Part shown: positions 13,701 to 25,376 of the stretch, piece after piece
Layout: each line of letters opens with the position of its first letter
Position numbering within the stretch: the first letter of the stretch is position 1
Source of the DNA: Pycnopodia helianthoides
Taxonomy: Eukaryota; Echinodermata; Asteroidea; Forcipulatida; Asteriidae
DNA length: 64,000 bases
Direction: 5' to 3'
Assembly: GCA_032158295.1 (NCBI GenBank)
Contig: CM063245.1
Location: 26,795,226-26,859,225, forward strand
Notes under the pieces: generated by a model
The model's input: the letters and a program-made list of their open reading frames with translations, nothing else
What the model was told of the DNA's origin: nothing
The model's database searches: none
Made by a program: the position numbers and the translations under genes

Positions 13701-16700
13701 CCAACCCTTTGTCCGTTGGTGCAGACATAAAAAGTTGTTGTTGTCATATTTCCGTTATTGAGGTGCGGAATTTGGCGATTGTTCGCAACAAAGGAGAATT
13801 ATCTGTGATCTCGAACTATGGTTCGACACACAGTGCGAAACTAAAGCAATGGAATTAAACATAAGCCTTCTTGTGCACATGCGAGATGAAAACATGACCA
13901 GTCAGTCTGGTTTGCAAACATAATGCGTACAAAGAAAAAATGAACTTATCTGTAAATCTAACTTTTCTTACCTTGTATGCCGGTTGGCACAATGTGTGTT
14001 GATAAAGTGTCCATCTTATTAAGAAAAGGAAAAGTGAAAATGGATGTTTTTAGCTTAGGTTTTGAAAGGTGGGTTAAAAGATTGGAATGTGTCAATGAAA
14101 AGCTGATTTACAGAAAATTTGTCAAGAAAGATACAATAAAAGTAAACTGTGAACGTTTCAGCTGAAAACAGTTTAGACTTGTTGAGAAAACAAGAAAAAA
14201 ACGTCAGTATATTCATCAAGACGATCAAATCCATTCATGTTTAGCGAGGTAACAGCAGGTACCAATAGCATCTCTGGCCGCAGCATTCACAAACCGACAC
14301 CACCGAAATTTGAATTTCCAAAAGCCACCTTGAGACGATCTTTGGAGATTCAAATTTGTTCAAATTGCCTAAAATTATTAGTTTCTAATTCAGACGAAAC
14401 AATCTCACAGGATGCTCACAATCATTACCATTTTTATAACAAGTGGGCTCTCAAATAAAAATTACACAAATTTCACTACCAAAGTAAGACCTTACCTTTA
14501 AACATTACAGGACAGTGAACGAGAAATTGATACCTTTTGATTCATAAAAACAGGTGTGTTTTTTTACCATTTCATGTTTTCTGTTTACCTTTGAAACAAG
14601 TTGAAGCTTAGCAGAAAGTACCCATAAGTTTTGAAATCACATCATTTGATCTGGATGATCTCATTCCATATAATTTCTAAAAAAAAATTCTGCAATTTCT
14701 TCTCTCTATAAAAAATCAGCAGTATAACTAAGACCTAAATCTTACTTCTGTCTGAATATTTAATATAATCCACCTGTTTTGAATGATATCCCTCAATTAT
14801 TATGATATCATGTAGTGCAATCACCAACATCGTGTATAGTCAACCCTCCTACTGCCTGACTATTTAAAATCCTTCACTGTGGTTTCGAATGATTAACTAA
14901 ATCTGTCTCTTTTACTGTGATCTTTTATAATAATATGGGAGGCTAATCATCCTCACTAGCAGCTGAGAAGCTGAATTGCGAAGGACGCAGCTACAACGTG
15001 TTTGAGAAGCAGGCATGCGAGGGCGCCATTGGCAGCCAGCCACATCAACCTATGACCACGGAGCACAGCCCGTGTTTGGGAGGAAAACCGAGGGGCCAGG
15101 AGAAAAACTCTTGTGGCATAGGAGAGAACCAACGCACAACTCTACTCACATATGGCCTTAGTAGGGTATCGAACCAGGGCCACTGAAGTGAGAGGCGAGC
15201 GCTTTACGCACTAGCCACCCATGCCACCCATGTAAACTTGACTTGTTTAGTCTTCCGACTATAGTCCAGTTAAATTCTTAATTTGTACAATGACCCAAGT
15301 TGAATTGAATTGAAAAAAAAACAGCCTGCAATATGGTATCATGTGGTAAATGCAAAGTTACACAGTAAACCCTCCTACTGTCTGACCATTCAATCTCATC
15401 CACCACGGTTTTGTATGACAGATAAACAGTTATGCAATGAATGCATCTGCACAGTACACAGGTTAGTTCTGTACACAGTTGTGCCACCATACAAAACCAG
15501 TGCAGTTGAATGGTTTCAAATGGTTGAACAACTCACTGGAAGATGTTACCAAGAGTAGGAGGGTTACTAAAAAAAAAAACCTTTATTCTAAAAACCATAC
15601 ATCCCTGTTAATTTCTACTCACTTGTTTCCTTGTAAAGTTTACTATCGTCAGCGTCTGTGAAAATATAAGTCTGAAAAGGAGAAAGAAAACAAAATATCT
15701 TTAATTAGTCTGGGTGTTATTGTGAGCACCGGTAAATGCATGCAAGCCAATATTTTCCAAAAAGGACAACTTTTGTCCTAAAATGTTGCTTACAAAACAA
15801 TGCAATTTCCATGTATCTTCACATGAAAAAAGGTAATTATCTTCTTAAGTTTAACCCTAACAGACTAGACCCTTGGGTAGACATACTGCCCAAATCCTTC
15901 TATATCCTTCAGATTAAAGTTGTCATAAACCTAAAGTGCCCAAATCCTTTGATATCCTTCAGATTAAAGTTGTCATAAACCTAAAGTGCCCAAATCCTTT
16001 GATATCCTTCAACTTATTGTAAGTATACATATTAGCCCAAATCCTTCAAAATCCTTTTGAGACAGAAGTTAGGAGTCAAACAAGGTCAAAAAAGCCCAAA
16101 ACCTTCAGAATCCTATTTTGGCTAAGCTGCATAATACCTAAAACCTTCAAAATCCTCCTATGTAAAAACAGCCCGATAGCCCAAGTCCTGCGAAATCCTA
16201 CCCTAACAAAAACTAATTTTAGCCCAAACCCTTCGAAATCCTCCTGTGTTGCAATGAGGATATTGTAGGACTTTGGTTCTTTAGGGTTAAGATGTCTTCA
16301 TCTAAGCGATTACAGACCATGCAATGAATTTCAAGGAGCCACTATTTGTGTTGCCCTGGTCTTGGCCTTGGTGCCCCTTATAAATTGTCCGCTTGAGAAG
16401 CGAAGAGCCCCAGAACAAGACTTCTCGCCTGTTGAAGATACACTCCCAGACTCCCAACTCTAAATCTAAGTCTAAAATTGTTTAATTAAACCACAAGGGA
16501 AACCGACTGGGTAAATTTTTAATAATTTGGGGTTGAACAAGGAAAAATGTACAAGAGCGGGATTTGAACCAACGACCGCCGGCCAGCGCTCTACCAACTG
16601 AGCTATCTATCCCTATGTTGGCGGTCTCCCTATTCTGGCAATATCTTTGTTTGGGGGGGGGGTACCAGTCAGAAGCCAAACAAACGTTAACTGCCGTGTC

Positions 16701-19700
16701 GGAGATTACACCCAAGTTTATGATACAACATGGGAAGCGGCAGCCAAAATTATTCACTAAAAAAAATCCAACAAGTGGACTGTGATCTGGGCCCTTTAAA
16801 AAATACTCCACCAACTGACCCCAGTCTACCGAATTATTGACAAGTATTGTTTAGGATGAGCAACCATAATAATGTTCAATAAACACAGCCTGTCCTTGCA
16901 TTGTATGCAAAGTTTACACCATGGTTAAAATAACACTTGATGCTCTTTCACTGTTGCTGCAATTGACTGGAATCATGCATGCCTTCAGATTCATAATAGC
17001 ACAATGAATTGCGATTGAAACCTTTAAACTGGGGGAAATTGGGGTGTATAGGCAGGTCGATCAACAAAATAAAATAACTATACTGTAGGCCTATGTAATG
17101 TCAGTATGCGATTTGTATTCTTGTAATTTTAGAGATTTATTTTTATTTTTTTACATAGCAGTGGCATCGAAGTAAAGGCTCTCTATTTATAAAGTTAACT
17201 TTTTTTTAATTCCAGGCATGTGCCACAGGCTTATTGTCTTGTTTGTATTGTTTAGTTCTTTTTGTGCTATGCAATGTTCTTTTTGATACGTCGAATAAAT
17301 AATAACAATAATAACAACATCAAGTTTGGTATATACGAACTGAAAACAAAGATACACCAATGAAACCTAAACAGTGACAGATTTAAAAGAATTTGTAGTA
17401 CTTTTTCGAAATCGATGGAGGTGCAGCCATGTTCATGTGTAGCTTTCCATGTCATTACGAGATCTTCATTCAGCATAGTGAGTTTAAGCCTCGACATGTG
17501 ACCACCAATCATTCACTACGCTGAATGAGGAGGTCCTGATGAATACAAAGCTATGTCGCTGCACTAACATCAATTCCAAAAGTCTTTCATCAAACATGAT
17601 GTGAATCTATTATTTGTTTACATGTTGCTGGTGACAGAGTTATGGGCCAAGCATCCTGAATAATCTGTCAACCCAAAAACATTTGTAAACCCAAGATCTG
17701 AAGCATGGCCTTTTGTTTTAGAGATTGTCCAAAAATAATGTGCCCTTGGATTCGGGTATACCAGGGTTCCGCCCAGGATTTCTTTAGTGGTGGAAAAATA
17801 TTTCCCTAGAAACCAGTGCAAGATGGATCAGTTACACGGTAGATCATATAAATAGACTCAAATCAAAGAAGTACTCAAAATTAATGGCTAGGATACCATT
17901 TTTACTGGTAAATACCCAATTTTATGTTTCGATGAAAACCTTTGAAAGGAAATTGCAAGTGTTATTTTAAAATTTTGAAAATATGTGTGATTGGTCAAAA
18001 ACAGAACAAATTCTGTCAGTGGTGGTTTGGGAATCCTGAGTGCCGGGCGGGTTTTCCGGCACCGACCACTGTGGGCAGAACCCTGGTATACTACGCCCCT
18101 CAAAATTGCCCGTTTTGCTCACAAGCAAAAGGGTCCTTTTTGCCAAGATGGAATCTGTCCTGTTTATTCATTGAGAGTGTTTTCACTTTAGGTAGGTACT
18201 GCTGGCCTTCCAAAATTGATTCATTAGTAAGAACTTTAGTTGTCAATTAAAATATTCTTAAACTGATTACAAGACGACGAGAGACTCTAAAACAAGTGTT
18301 GAGTATTTTTGAGTATTCAGCATTTAGCCCAGTTTGTATGCAAGGTTTTAGCCAGGATTTGGTAAAAGGGTGTCACTTACAATACATTCACATGTAAATG
18401 ACAAATAAAAAAGGAGTGTCCAAATTTTAAACAAGACACCCCTGAGACTGCCCCTCTGGCTAACAATATGATGGTACAAGTTGTTTTAGGTGAGGGTGCA
18501 GCTCTAGACAGTCTGGCGGATATCCAAGAGTCATTTGCTGGGGTATCACATGACCACCACAACACATTGCATCTTAATCAAAAAACATGTGAACAAGTTA
18601 AACCAGTTAGGTTCAAACCTTGTTGACCCCCTCAACCATAAATAACAATCTGTAAATGTTTTTTGAGAGCAAAATGTTGTTTTTGAGGCAGTCAAGCTTT
18701 TCGTTATGATTTGTTCAGGTTTATTTGGGGTTTTATTAAAAACTTCTCAAGTTTTTTCTATCAGTTATTTATTTCTTTTGTTTGCCTATTTTGTGAGTGT
18801 GGTGTTTTTTCTCTAGCTGAAAGCCTGAAAGGTTCCGTTCGTCAACAAGTTTTAACAAATTTTGTTGTTTGGCCAATTATATAAAAAAAACTGTTTACAA
18901 TGCCATAAACTTTGAACATGATAAAACATCATGGCATTACTCACAAATCTAGTTTGTAAAGAGTAAACAGTGGTGCCTATTATTGAAGTCAAAGCTGTTG
19001 TTGATTTTACTGTTTAGTGTTTTGTCTTTAGTGATTTTAGAATTGTGTTTTCTCCTCTCACCTTGAAAACAAATTCACACAATAACGTAAACAGATTTGA
19101 AGGGTTCAAATCTGTTTACGCAAGTTCTGAGTTTGTTTACATTTCTAAATAAAAAAACAAGGTACGTTTTTTTGGAAAAGGTCAAGTTATTGCGTGAAGG
19201 AACTTTACTTCAACTTTGTTATGAATACTCCCCGATACTTGTGCCATGGTAACGCAACAACACAATTATTTTACAATGAAAGAGTAAACAATGCATTGGA
19301 ATTGTTTTCCAAAGTGTAGCCATGCTTGTTTTCTGTTTGATTGAGCATGGCCAGTTATAATGAATGTATGAAATACCAATTGGTACCCCGTTAAACCCCT
19401 TTTGGGTTCTAAAGTGTTTTTTTTACTGTGCTTAGATTAGAGGTTCAGAGTTCATCAAATGACAGTGTTCCGAAACTACTGTGAATTGATAGCAAGCCTG
19501 ACTCTGAGGGAAGCCTGATATTTGCAAAAACTGAAATTATTTGCAAAAACTGAAATTATGTTCAAGAAATTCCTAAAAAGGGACAAAAGTTGCCCCTTTA
19601 AACAGCTCAGTCTGACAGCCAATTGCTAGTTCAAACATTAAGGACTGGTTGAATTCCCTCCAAGTGGTCGGCTGGCTAGTTCAGTGTTGAAAAGCATTCC

Positions 19701-22309
19701 TATTTAAAGGCAGGTATACTTTTGGTAATTGTCAAAGACTAGTAATCCTCACTTGGTGTATCCCAACATAAAGTTACAAACCTGTGAAAATTTGGGCTCA
19801 ATTGGTCATCGAAGTTGCAAGAAAATAACGAAAGAAAAAAACACCTTATTGCATAGAATCGGAAGCTTTCAAATGAGTGAGAAAGGCTTCATTCTCAGAT
19901 TCAAATTTTAGTGAGAAATTACCTCTTTCTCAAAAAACTCAATTTCTTCAAAAGGGAGTCGTTTCTCACCATGTTTTATACTATCAGCAGCTATCAGGTG
20001 CTCCTTACCGAGTAAGTTTTTTTTAAGTAAATACCCAAACTATCCACTGCTGTTAATATGAAATACAGACAAGAGAAAAAATGGCTGACTGGTGAAATGA
20101 CAAGCTACAATGTAACTGGTTCTGCTCGCTAGTCACTGAAAAGTTCAGGACAATCCCTGTAAAAACCCTGACTGCCACTTCTTCACTTTAAACGTGGCAT
20201 CTTATTTTATCAAGATGGGACACATTGAGGCTAAGTGAACTGTGGATGGATTCAGCACTGTTCCCCCGTGTTCTTCAGGAGGTTTTGTAATTTAGTGTTT
20301 TGGCTTGTGAGCAGTTTCTGCAGACACAAACTTTGTTTGCCTTTTTTTTTTAATCCATGAGCCTTAAATGAAACAGCTCAATGAACTTTACTTAGTCCCT
20401 CGGCATAAACTAGAACCACCAAACATGCCCTCAGGCCTCTGGACAAAAAAATTGAGTAAGCCATCTGGCAAATCCGCGGGAAATGCATTAAATCTCATCA
20501 TGAGAAAATTACTAAATTAATACGCTCAAAATAATTCATATAACATACAGTGATGAATCTCTATAGTATGCTTTTGCACATTGTATGTGAAACTGCGACA
20601 GCACTGTCTATCAAACTGCGATGGCACTGCCAGGGGTTTTTACTTAGAGAACTGCAAGGAACTGTTTGTTGCAAAAATGAACTCCTTTCTCTCTTTGTGA
20701 ATGCCTATTCTTGATTTAAAACTAAAAGTAACACAACTTGTTTTACTAATCTTATACAATGTTAAAAAACAATGTTATTGTTGACCTGTTTGTGTTTTCT
20801 TTGTTGTTCTTTTTAAGCCTGATTCTTCACAATGGCAATGGAGGTAATTGCCCAGGTTGTTCTTTGCCTTGGTGCCCCTCCAAGTGTTTCTGTAGGAACT
20901 TTCATTCCCTCTCATAGGGGTGTCCTTTTACTTAAACTCCCTTGCCCTAATTAAAACAAAGTAGCAATCAGGACTGACTTTTACGACTATTATTTTGTGT
21001 CAAATATTCCAATGTTTGAGTTTTATTTCAGATATGTATTCCAAAAATGTTTTGGTAAATTTGCAGAATGATCATTTGTTGGCAGAATTGGCTTTACTCA
21101 TTTAAAACCTAGTAACTTTTATACAAAATATGGTTCACTTTAGAAAATTACAAAATCTGAGTAATGGCCTTATCAGGCCTGGAATTTCATCTTTGAGAGG
21201 GCAAGGCCATTTTTGTTCTGCAAACGGCACTTCCAATGGAAAATCTTCAACTCTATGGAAGCCTGCTGTTGGGGCACCAAGGCCAAGACCAGGGCAACAA
21301 AGGCCATAGCCTCCGTGAAATCCAAGGCCTTGCTGTATTTAAACGTAGATTTTGACAAAAATTATCATAAACCTCCTATCCCTTAGGAACGGTTAACCCT
21401 TGACCTCCAATCAGAGCATTTTTACGATCACCCCAAGTACATGAACACTTGTCGCAGCTTGATAGTGTGACTTGTGTTTGGCAAATTGTGGAAAAAATTA
21501 AAAATACGACAGCCACTTTTGTACTCTAGTATATGTCAAAAGTAGTTCCAGGCCTGTAACTTCATTTTTGAGAGGGCAAGGCCATTTTCATTTTGCAAAG
21601 GGCACTTCCGATGGAAAATCTTGAGGTCTATGGGAAACTTTTGAAGGGGCGCCAAGACTAGGGGCAACAGAGGCCATGGCCTTTGTGGCCTCCGTGTAAT
21701 TCCAGGCCTGAGGTACTACATGTATGTAGTTGAACACCTATACTAAGATTATGTTTTGGAACATAACATGTGAAAATGTGACAGTCTTCCACAGCATCTC
21801 AACTTTAAATTATTTAAATTACTTAAATTATTGTATTTTCTTACCTGTGCTTGAACATCTGGACGTTCAAGCCATGTCTCGAAAAGAACCTGCAAGCGGC
21901 TTTCGTGATACTTCTCCGTCGTTTTCAACCCGATAAAAATATCAGAGAGCTCCGTCCGCCTGAAATTATTTTCTAAAGTACTGGAATCATTTGGAAGCAA
22001 AGCAGGTTTCACAAGTTTTCTGGAACCGTTTGAAGTTTCGTCAAAGTTTGACAGTTCCGCCTCCGCCTCGTGCATCTGCCCTTCACTGCTGAAGATGTTA
22101 CGGGGCCTCGCCCCTTTCTTGGAGGGGAGGTGATGCCAGGAGTTTTCTTGGGCTGTTTGAACTTTGGACGGAAGGTCTTCCAAGGAATCACTTGATGGGA
22201 AAAGTGACAGTGCTGCAATAATGCACATAGTCAAATAGGCTGCTCCGAAGATAACCGCCATTCTTTGTATTCTTGATCTGCACCTCCGAAACAACGATCG
22301 AAAATACAT
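10605..22309 (-). CDS. fng: Fringe-type beta-1,3-N-acetylglucosaminyltransferase, 5-prime six exons (3-prime end off window)
   Basis: Fringe enzymes add GlcNAc to O-fucose on Notch EGF repeats in the Golgi and so tune ligand choice. Six exons join in phase (22309-21845, 15671-15623, 14014-13972, 12474-12415, 11573-11423, 10726-10605) into 296 codons plus 2 nt. Visible features: a short basic N-terminus and a signal anchor at about residues 17-37 (type II membrane protein); a variable stem; the family motif [17 protein letters not shown] near the end of exon 1; TYIFTDADD in exon 2; RQGLCCKM across the exon 3-4 junction; the metal-binding [11 protein letters not shown] at about 208-218; and [14 protein letters not shown] in exon 6. 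The C-terminal part (usually another 90 or so residues) is absent; I searched 1-10,604 for the LPDD motif on this strand and found none. Family assignment is secure; which vertebrate Fringe it is closest to cannot be judged. Confidence 0.93.
11150..11265 (-). mobile_element. tRNA-like SINE in Fringe intron 5
   Basis: GGGCTAGTGGTTAAGACATC and GGTGGGTTCGAATCCCATCC on the minus strand give A- and B-box-like segments. The anticodon arm does not pair, so it is not a working tRNA gene. Confidence 0.7.
11423..11573 (-). CDS. fng: Fringe exon 5 (catalytic DDD motif)
   Basis: 151 nt, phase 2 in and phase 0 out, donor AAAG|gtaag. Contains [16 protein letters not shown]; the DDD triad binds Mn2+ and the sugar nucleotide in the family. 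Most Fringes read WFCHVDDDNY, so WWCTL is a mild local variant. [13 protein letters not shown] follows, matching the family's Y(V/I)GKPS region. Confidence 0.94.
12415..12474 (-). CDS. fng: Fringe exon 4 (QGLCCKM)
   Basis: 60 nt, acceptor ctctttcag, donor gtaatg. Reads [19 protein letters not shown] and ends in phase 2; corresponds to the family's RQALSCKMxxEYDxFxxSGKKW. Confidence 0.9.
12659..13026 (-). mobile_element. MITE family M6
   Basis: TTAAAGGGGCACATTGCCTT to AGGCAACATGTCCCTTTAA; interior TATAGCCCACAGCGCCCAAT. Right TTAA shared with the next M3. Confidence 0.8.
13023..13359 (+). mobile_element. MITE family M3 (TTAA target)
   Basis: TTAAAGGCCCTGTATTGGTA to GTGTACAATACCTTTAA, interior with ATTATCGCGCGCGATAAT. 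Its left TTAA is the right TTAA of the M6 element before it. Confidence 0.87.
13972..14014 (-). CDS. fng: Fringe exon 3 (HFINTHC)
   Basis: 43-nt micro-exon, acceptor aataag, donor gtaag. Joined to exon 2 (phase 1) it reads [15 protein letters not shown], the family's HL(I/V)NTNCSxxHTR segment. Too short to stand as an open reading frame by itself; found by family order and phase. Confidence 0.87.
14995..15225 (-). mobile_element. tRNA-like SINE in Fringe intron 2
   Basis: Head 15220-15163 on the minus strand: GGGTGGCTAGTGCGTAAAGC and CCCTGGTTCGATACCC. The body is GC-richer than its surroundings. Confidence 0.7.
15623..15671 (-). CDS. fng: Fringe exon 2 (TYIFTDADD)
   Basis: 49 nt between ccttttcag and gtgagtag. 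It enters in phase 0 and encodes [16 protein letters not shown] plus one nucleotide, matching the conserved T(F/Y)IFTDGED segment of Fringe proteins. Confidence 0.9.
15880..16240 (+). repeat. Degenerate tandem repeat in Fringe intron 1
   Basis: Repeated GCCCAAATCCTTTGATATCC motifs; two near-identical 50-bp units at 15,889-15,990 followed by looser copies of CCCAAAxCCTTCxAAATCCT. Confidence 0.8.
16484..16640 (-). mobile_element. tRNA-derived SINE
   Basis: tRNA-like head at 16613-16554 on the minus strand: GATAGCTCAGTTGGTAGAGC (A box) and GTTGGTTCAAATCCCGC (B box), with the anticodon arm shortened. The body extends to CACAAGGGAAACCGACTGGG. Fringe intron 1. Confidence 0.8.
19704..20056 (+). mobile_element. 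MITE family M1
   Basis: TTAAAGGCAGGTATACTTTT to ACTATCCACTGCTGTTAA, in Fringe intron 1. Confidence 0.85.
21170..21715. repeat. Two related inverted-end repeats in Fringe intron 1
   Basis: 21,176-21,330 and 21,548-21,712 both start AGGCCTGxAAxTTCATxTTTG and end TCCAGGCCT or CCAAGGCCT, with interior GAGAGGGCAAGGCCATTTT. Confidence 0.75.
21845..22309 (-). CDS. fng: Fringe exon 1 (start codon, signal anchor, stem)
   Basis: 465 nt, 155 codons, ending CAG|gtaag in phase 0. The ATG at 22309 is the first in frame: an in-frame TAG lies 18 nt upstream (22330-22328). The hydrophobic stretch [19 protein letters not shown] follows a basic N-terminus ([13 protein letters not shown]), the usual Golgi type II layout. 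The stem is rich in Ser and acidic residues; the catalytic domain begins with [20 protein letters not shown]. Without splicing the frame would run on to 21749. Confidence 0.93.
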
Positions 22310-22984
22310 GTCAACAATTCTGCTGCACTACGACGAGCTGCACTGCGACGAGTAAAACATGAAGATTCGAGTAGTTCAGAGTTCATTTCTTGAGGAGGTT
22401 CCTGATATCTTAAACTCCATCAAGAAAATGTGCATCGTCACAAGTCCTTCATGAAGAATTTCGGTTTTGGGAATAACTTTTAATTGGAGAAAATATCTGC
22501 CCACATGGCAAACTATGAAACCATACTGACCGTTGAAACTGAAGCTTCAATCACCACCCACCGCCAGGTCTTCGTTGTCGATGCCCGTGGTTCCACGTTA
22601 TTGATTTATTCGTCACTTTTCTGAATCGCATCAGCAAGCAAATGGCGACTCCATTTTTCTTCCAAAACCGGAACAACTCCTGCAACTAGTGCAGGTTTTA
22701 ATGTTTCAATTAAACTACTTGTCGAACAAGTCAGCTGCCAAGTTGGCACAGTTCATTTCTGAGGTACATGCTGCAAACTGTGGTCAACTTTGAGCACCAA
22801 ACCACAGCCCAGAAGTGAGTTTCTGACGACGGAGTTGTGAGGTACCCCACGTCGAACCTTCGTCGACCCACAGCTAGCAATACCTGTGGGTTTGTTCACA
22901 ACAAACTCGACCGAACACCACCAGCTGAGTTTTGGAACCTGTTGCCCACGACTGGTCCAAAACAGTCATTTACATAAGTGGACT

Positions 22985-23275
22985 GCTAGAGGGGGCTATA
23001 ACGGGGGTACCGGAAAGTTGTGGACATTAACAAAGTTTACAACTTGGTCGGATCATTCGGGCCCACATAAAACCTGGCTCTTAGATTCTAAACAGTGATG
23101 AGCATCAGTGCAGTGCTAGAGGGGGCTATTTCGAGGAAATAACGGGTACCGGAAAGTTGTCAAATTGGGCCTTAAAACTTTACAACTCTGGCCAACATAA
23201 AAAACGGGTCGTTAACATTGATTTACATTATCAGACTGCTAGAGGGGGCTATAACGGGTATCGGAAAGCCCACCA
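22985..23275 (+). repeat. Three copies of a promoter-proximal unit
   Basis: CTGCTAGAGGGGGCTATAAC plus GGGTACCGGAAAGTTGT recurs at about 22,984, 23,115 and 23,233, with partly conserved spacer (AAAGTTTACAACTTGG and AAACTTTACAACTCTGG). Lies in the Fringe/SLC43 intergenic region. Confidence 0.85.
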
Positions 23276-23477
23276 CGCTACATGGGCAGTGCGCCAACCC
23301 CCAGAAGGCCATCGTTGATGAAACGTGCACAAGTGAAAGGCTATCATTGGCTGAGAGAGTTGTGCGCAGTGCGTACACGCGTGCATGTTTCCGTTGTTTT
23401 TCATCAATGATGGTGGCATCAGTATTACTATTATGTACTCCTACCGAGTATTCAAGTAGAAGTAGAAGTAGAAGTAT

Positions 23478-23515
23478 ATTAATGTCATAGAGTTATATAA
23501 CTCTATGATTAATGT
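23478..23515. mobile_element. 22-bp palindrome flanked by 8-bp direct repeat
   Basis: CATAGAGTTATATAACTCTATG at 23486-23507, flanked both sides by ATTAATGT. Its tips match the ends of the element at 33135. Confidence 0.8.
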
Positions 23516-23566
23516 AGATCAATGGATGGTGGTCAATGACGTCATGACTAGTATAATCCTACTTGC

Positions 23567-23970
23567 TAAAGGCACAGTACACGTTTGGTGATGACTCTGA
23601 AAATTACTGGCAATAAAAACTTACTTGGTAAGAAGTAACAGCAGCGTTGGTAGTAGGCCCCCTATAACGAATTTTGAGAAACTTTTATTTACTTCGAAGT
23701 AATCGGTTATGGAAAATATATCACTTTTTATTCCCCAAAGTTTGAATCGGCGAAGCGTTTTCTGTTGAAACGCTTCTCAGACTGTGTATTCCCACGGGGA
23801 ATATTCTGCATGCGTGGAAATATTCGCTCCGGTTTTTCGGTGATATCTGAAAAACGCGACCCCCTTTTGAAGTGAAATTTTCACAAGTTAGTTTTATTGC
23901 ATGTACCTACATTTATATAGGATTAACACAATCAGTAGGCTCCAATTACCAAACATGTACTTGCCTTTAA
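23567..23970 (+). mobile_element. MITE family M4
   Basis: CTAAAGGCACAGTACACGTT to AAACATGTACTTGCCTTTAA, interior with TATCACTTTTTATTCCCCAA. Confidence 0.85.
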
Positions 23971-24256
23971 TTAAGTATTTTTTACTCTCTCCCTCGCTGT
24001 AATCAACGTAGACTTGTTGACAAGTCGTTAAATGTCTGTCGCGTTGAAGGTATACTTGCAAGAGAACTCGCTATCATTTAACGACTTGTCAACAAGTCTA
24101 CCCTCAACGACGGCAGTGGTGCAATCCCTTACACGGCAGAACATAATTGTAGGCCTATAGTGGCATTGAAGAGCGATGTAAAGGGCGGCTTGTAGTAGGG
24201 CCAAGTCATAAAGAAAGATACAATAAAAGTCGCATGTAAAAGTTCCAGCTGAACAA

Positions 24257-25043
24257 AGTGCCTTATTGCCCCCAGAAATCTGAGAGAAACGATTCATGCA
24301 TGAATCATTTCTCAGATTCACATGGTTTTGGATGGAAAATTTATTCATACCATATTACTTTGAAGGGACTCCTTTCTCAAAATAGTGTATGTACTATCAG
24401 TATCAACAACTGCAGTGTTTCTCACCAAGTACATGAAAGTTTTTATGGTCGTCAACATTTTGGTTTTATTGGTCGTCGAAGTTGCAAGAAAATAATGAAT
24501 CACTCTTGTTGCATAGAATTCTGTGCTTTCAGATGCCTGACAACTTCGAAGCCTTTCCAGAGTCAAATTTTTGGGTGTAATATTATCTCTTTCTCTAAAA
24601 CAGCATTACTTCAAAATGGGATCGTTTCTAACAATGTTTTATAATATCGACAGCTCTATTAAAGGAACATTACAGAATTGGTAATTGTAAAATATACTTT
24701 TGATCACAGATTTACATAAAACTTACACGGTCTATTGATGATGATAGTAGAAAACATCCCTCGAAGTATTTCTGTCTGAAATGCCATATTTGATGAGAAA
24801 TAAATAAACTAATTTTCCGATTGGAGTTTATCGCTCAGTGAGCGTTTTATTCATTTGTTGAATCTATATGATTTCATGCAAATGTGTAATCGGTTTTTCA
24901 CTTTTTTTCTCGTGACCCAGATGGCCGATCGATCTCAAACTTCTACAGGTTTGTCAGTTTATGTATAGGGTGGATTACATCAAGTGCTTACACTGCCAGC
25001 AACTGTTTTGTTAGCAAAAACCAATTCTGTAATGTTACTTTAA
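24257..25043. mobile_element. M1 fragment carrying a nested M2
   Basis: M1-type sequence to 24,658 (with internal rearrangement), then a complete M2 at 24659-25043 inserted at CTCTATTAA. The M1 right end is not found after it. Confidence 0.8.
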
Positions 25044-25376
25044 GAAAAATGAACAGTTTTGATTGGCTAGAAGTTCCTCCAGGACCCTTTGTTCCCCCTG
25101 TTATTTTTACCCTATACTTTCGGCAATGTTGTTGTCCGTGTATGTAATTATTATGACCGAATGTGAAAAGTATCCCGCTTTTTAACCAATGGCAAAATTC
25201 TGCTATTTGGTACATGCACAAAGGACAAAAATCTCTCGGGGCTAAAGGCCAACTTTGTGACAACAAAGTTCTAAATAAACACACCTCTAACGAGGTCGGT
25301 ACAATCATTTTAGTTCGAGCACAACTTCGGAGTCAAACAGCTACTGACAAGTCATAAAACAAAAACCGCGCTGAAA

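Larger units (their letters stand above)
22310..25376. promoter_or_regulatory. Divergent intergenic region between Fringe and the SLC43 transporter
   Basis: About 3.1 kb between two start codons pointing away from each other, so it must contain both promoters and 5-prime UTRs. It holds three copies of a CTAGAGGGGGCTAT-containing unit (22,985-23,275), a 22-bp palindrome, an M4 MITE at 23,567-23,970 and a nested M1/M2 MITE at about 24,257-25,043. No TATA box could be assigned with confidence. Confidence 0.55.

Noticed and set aside
24028..24644. Frames of 106-128 codons on both strands
   Set aside because: Made of M1/M2 MITE sequence.
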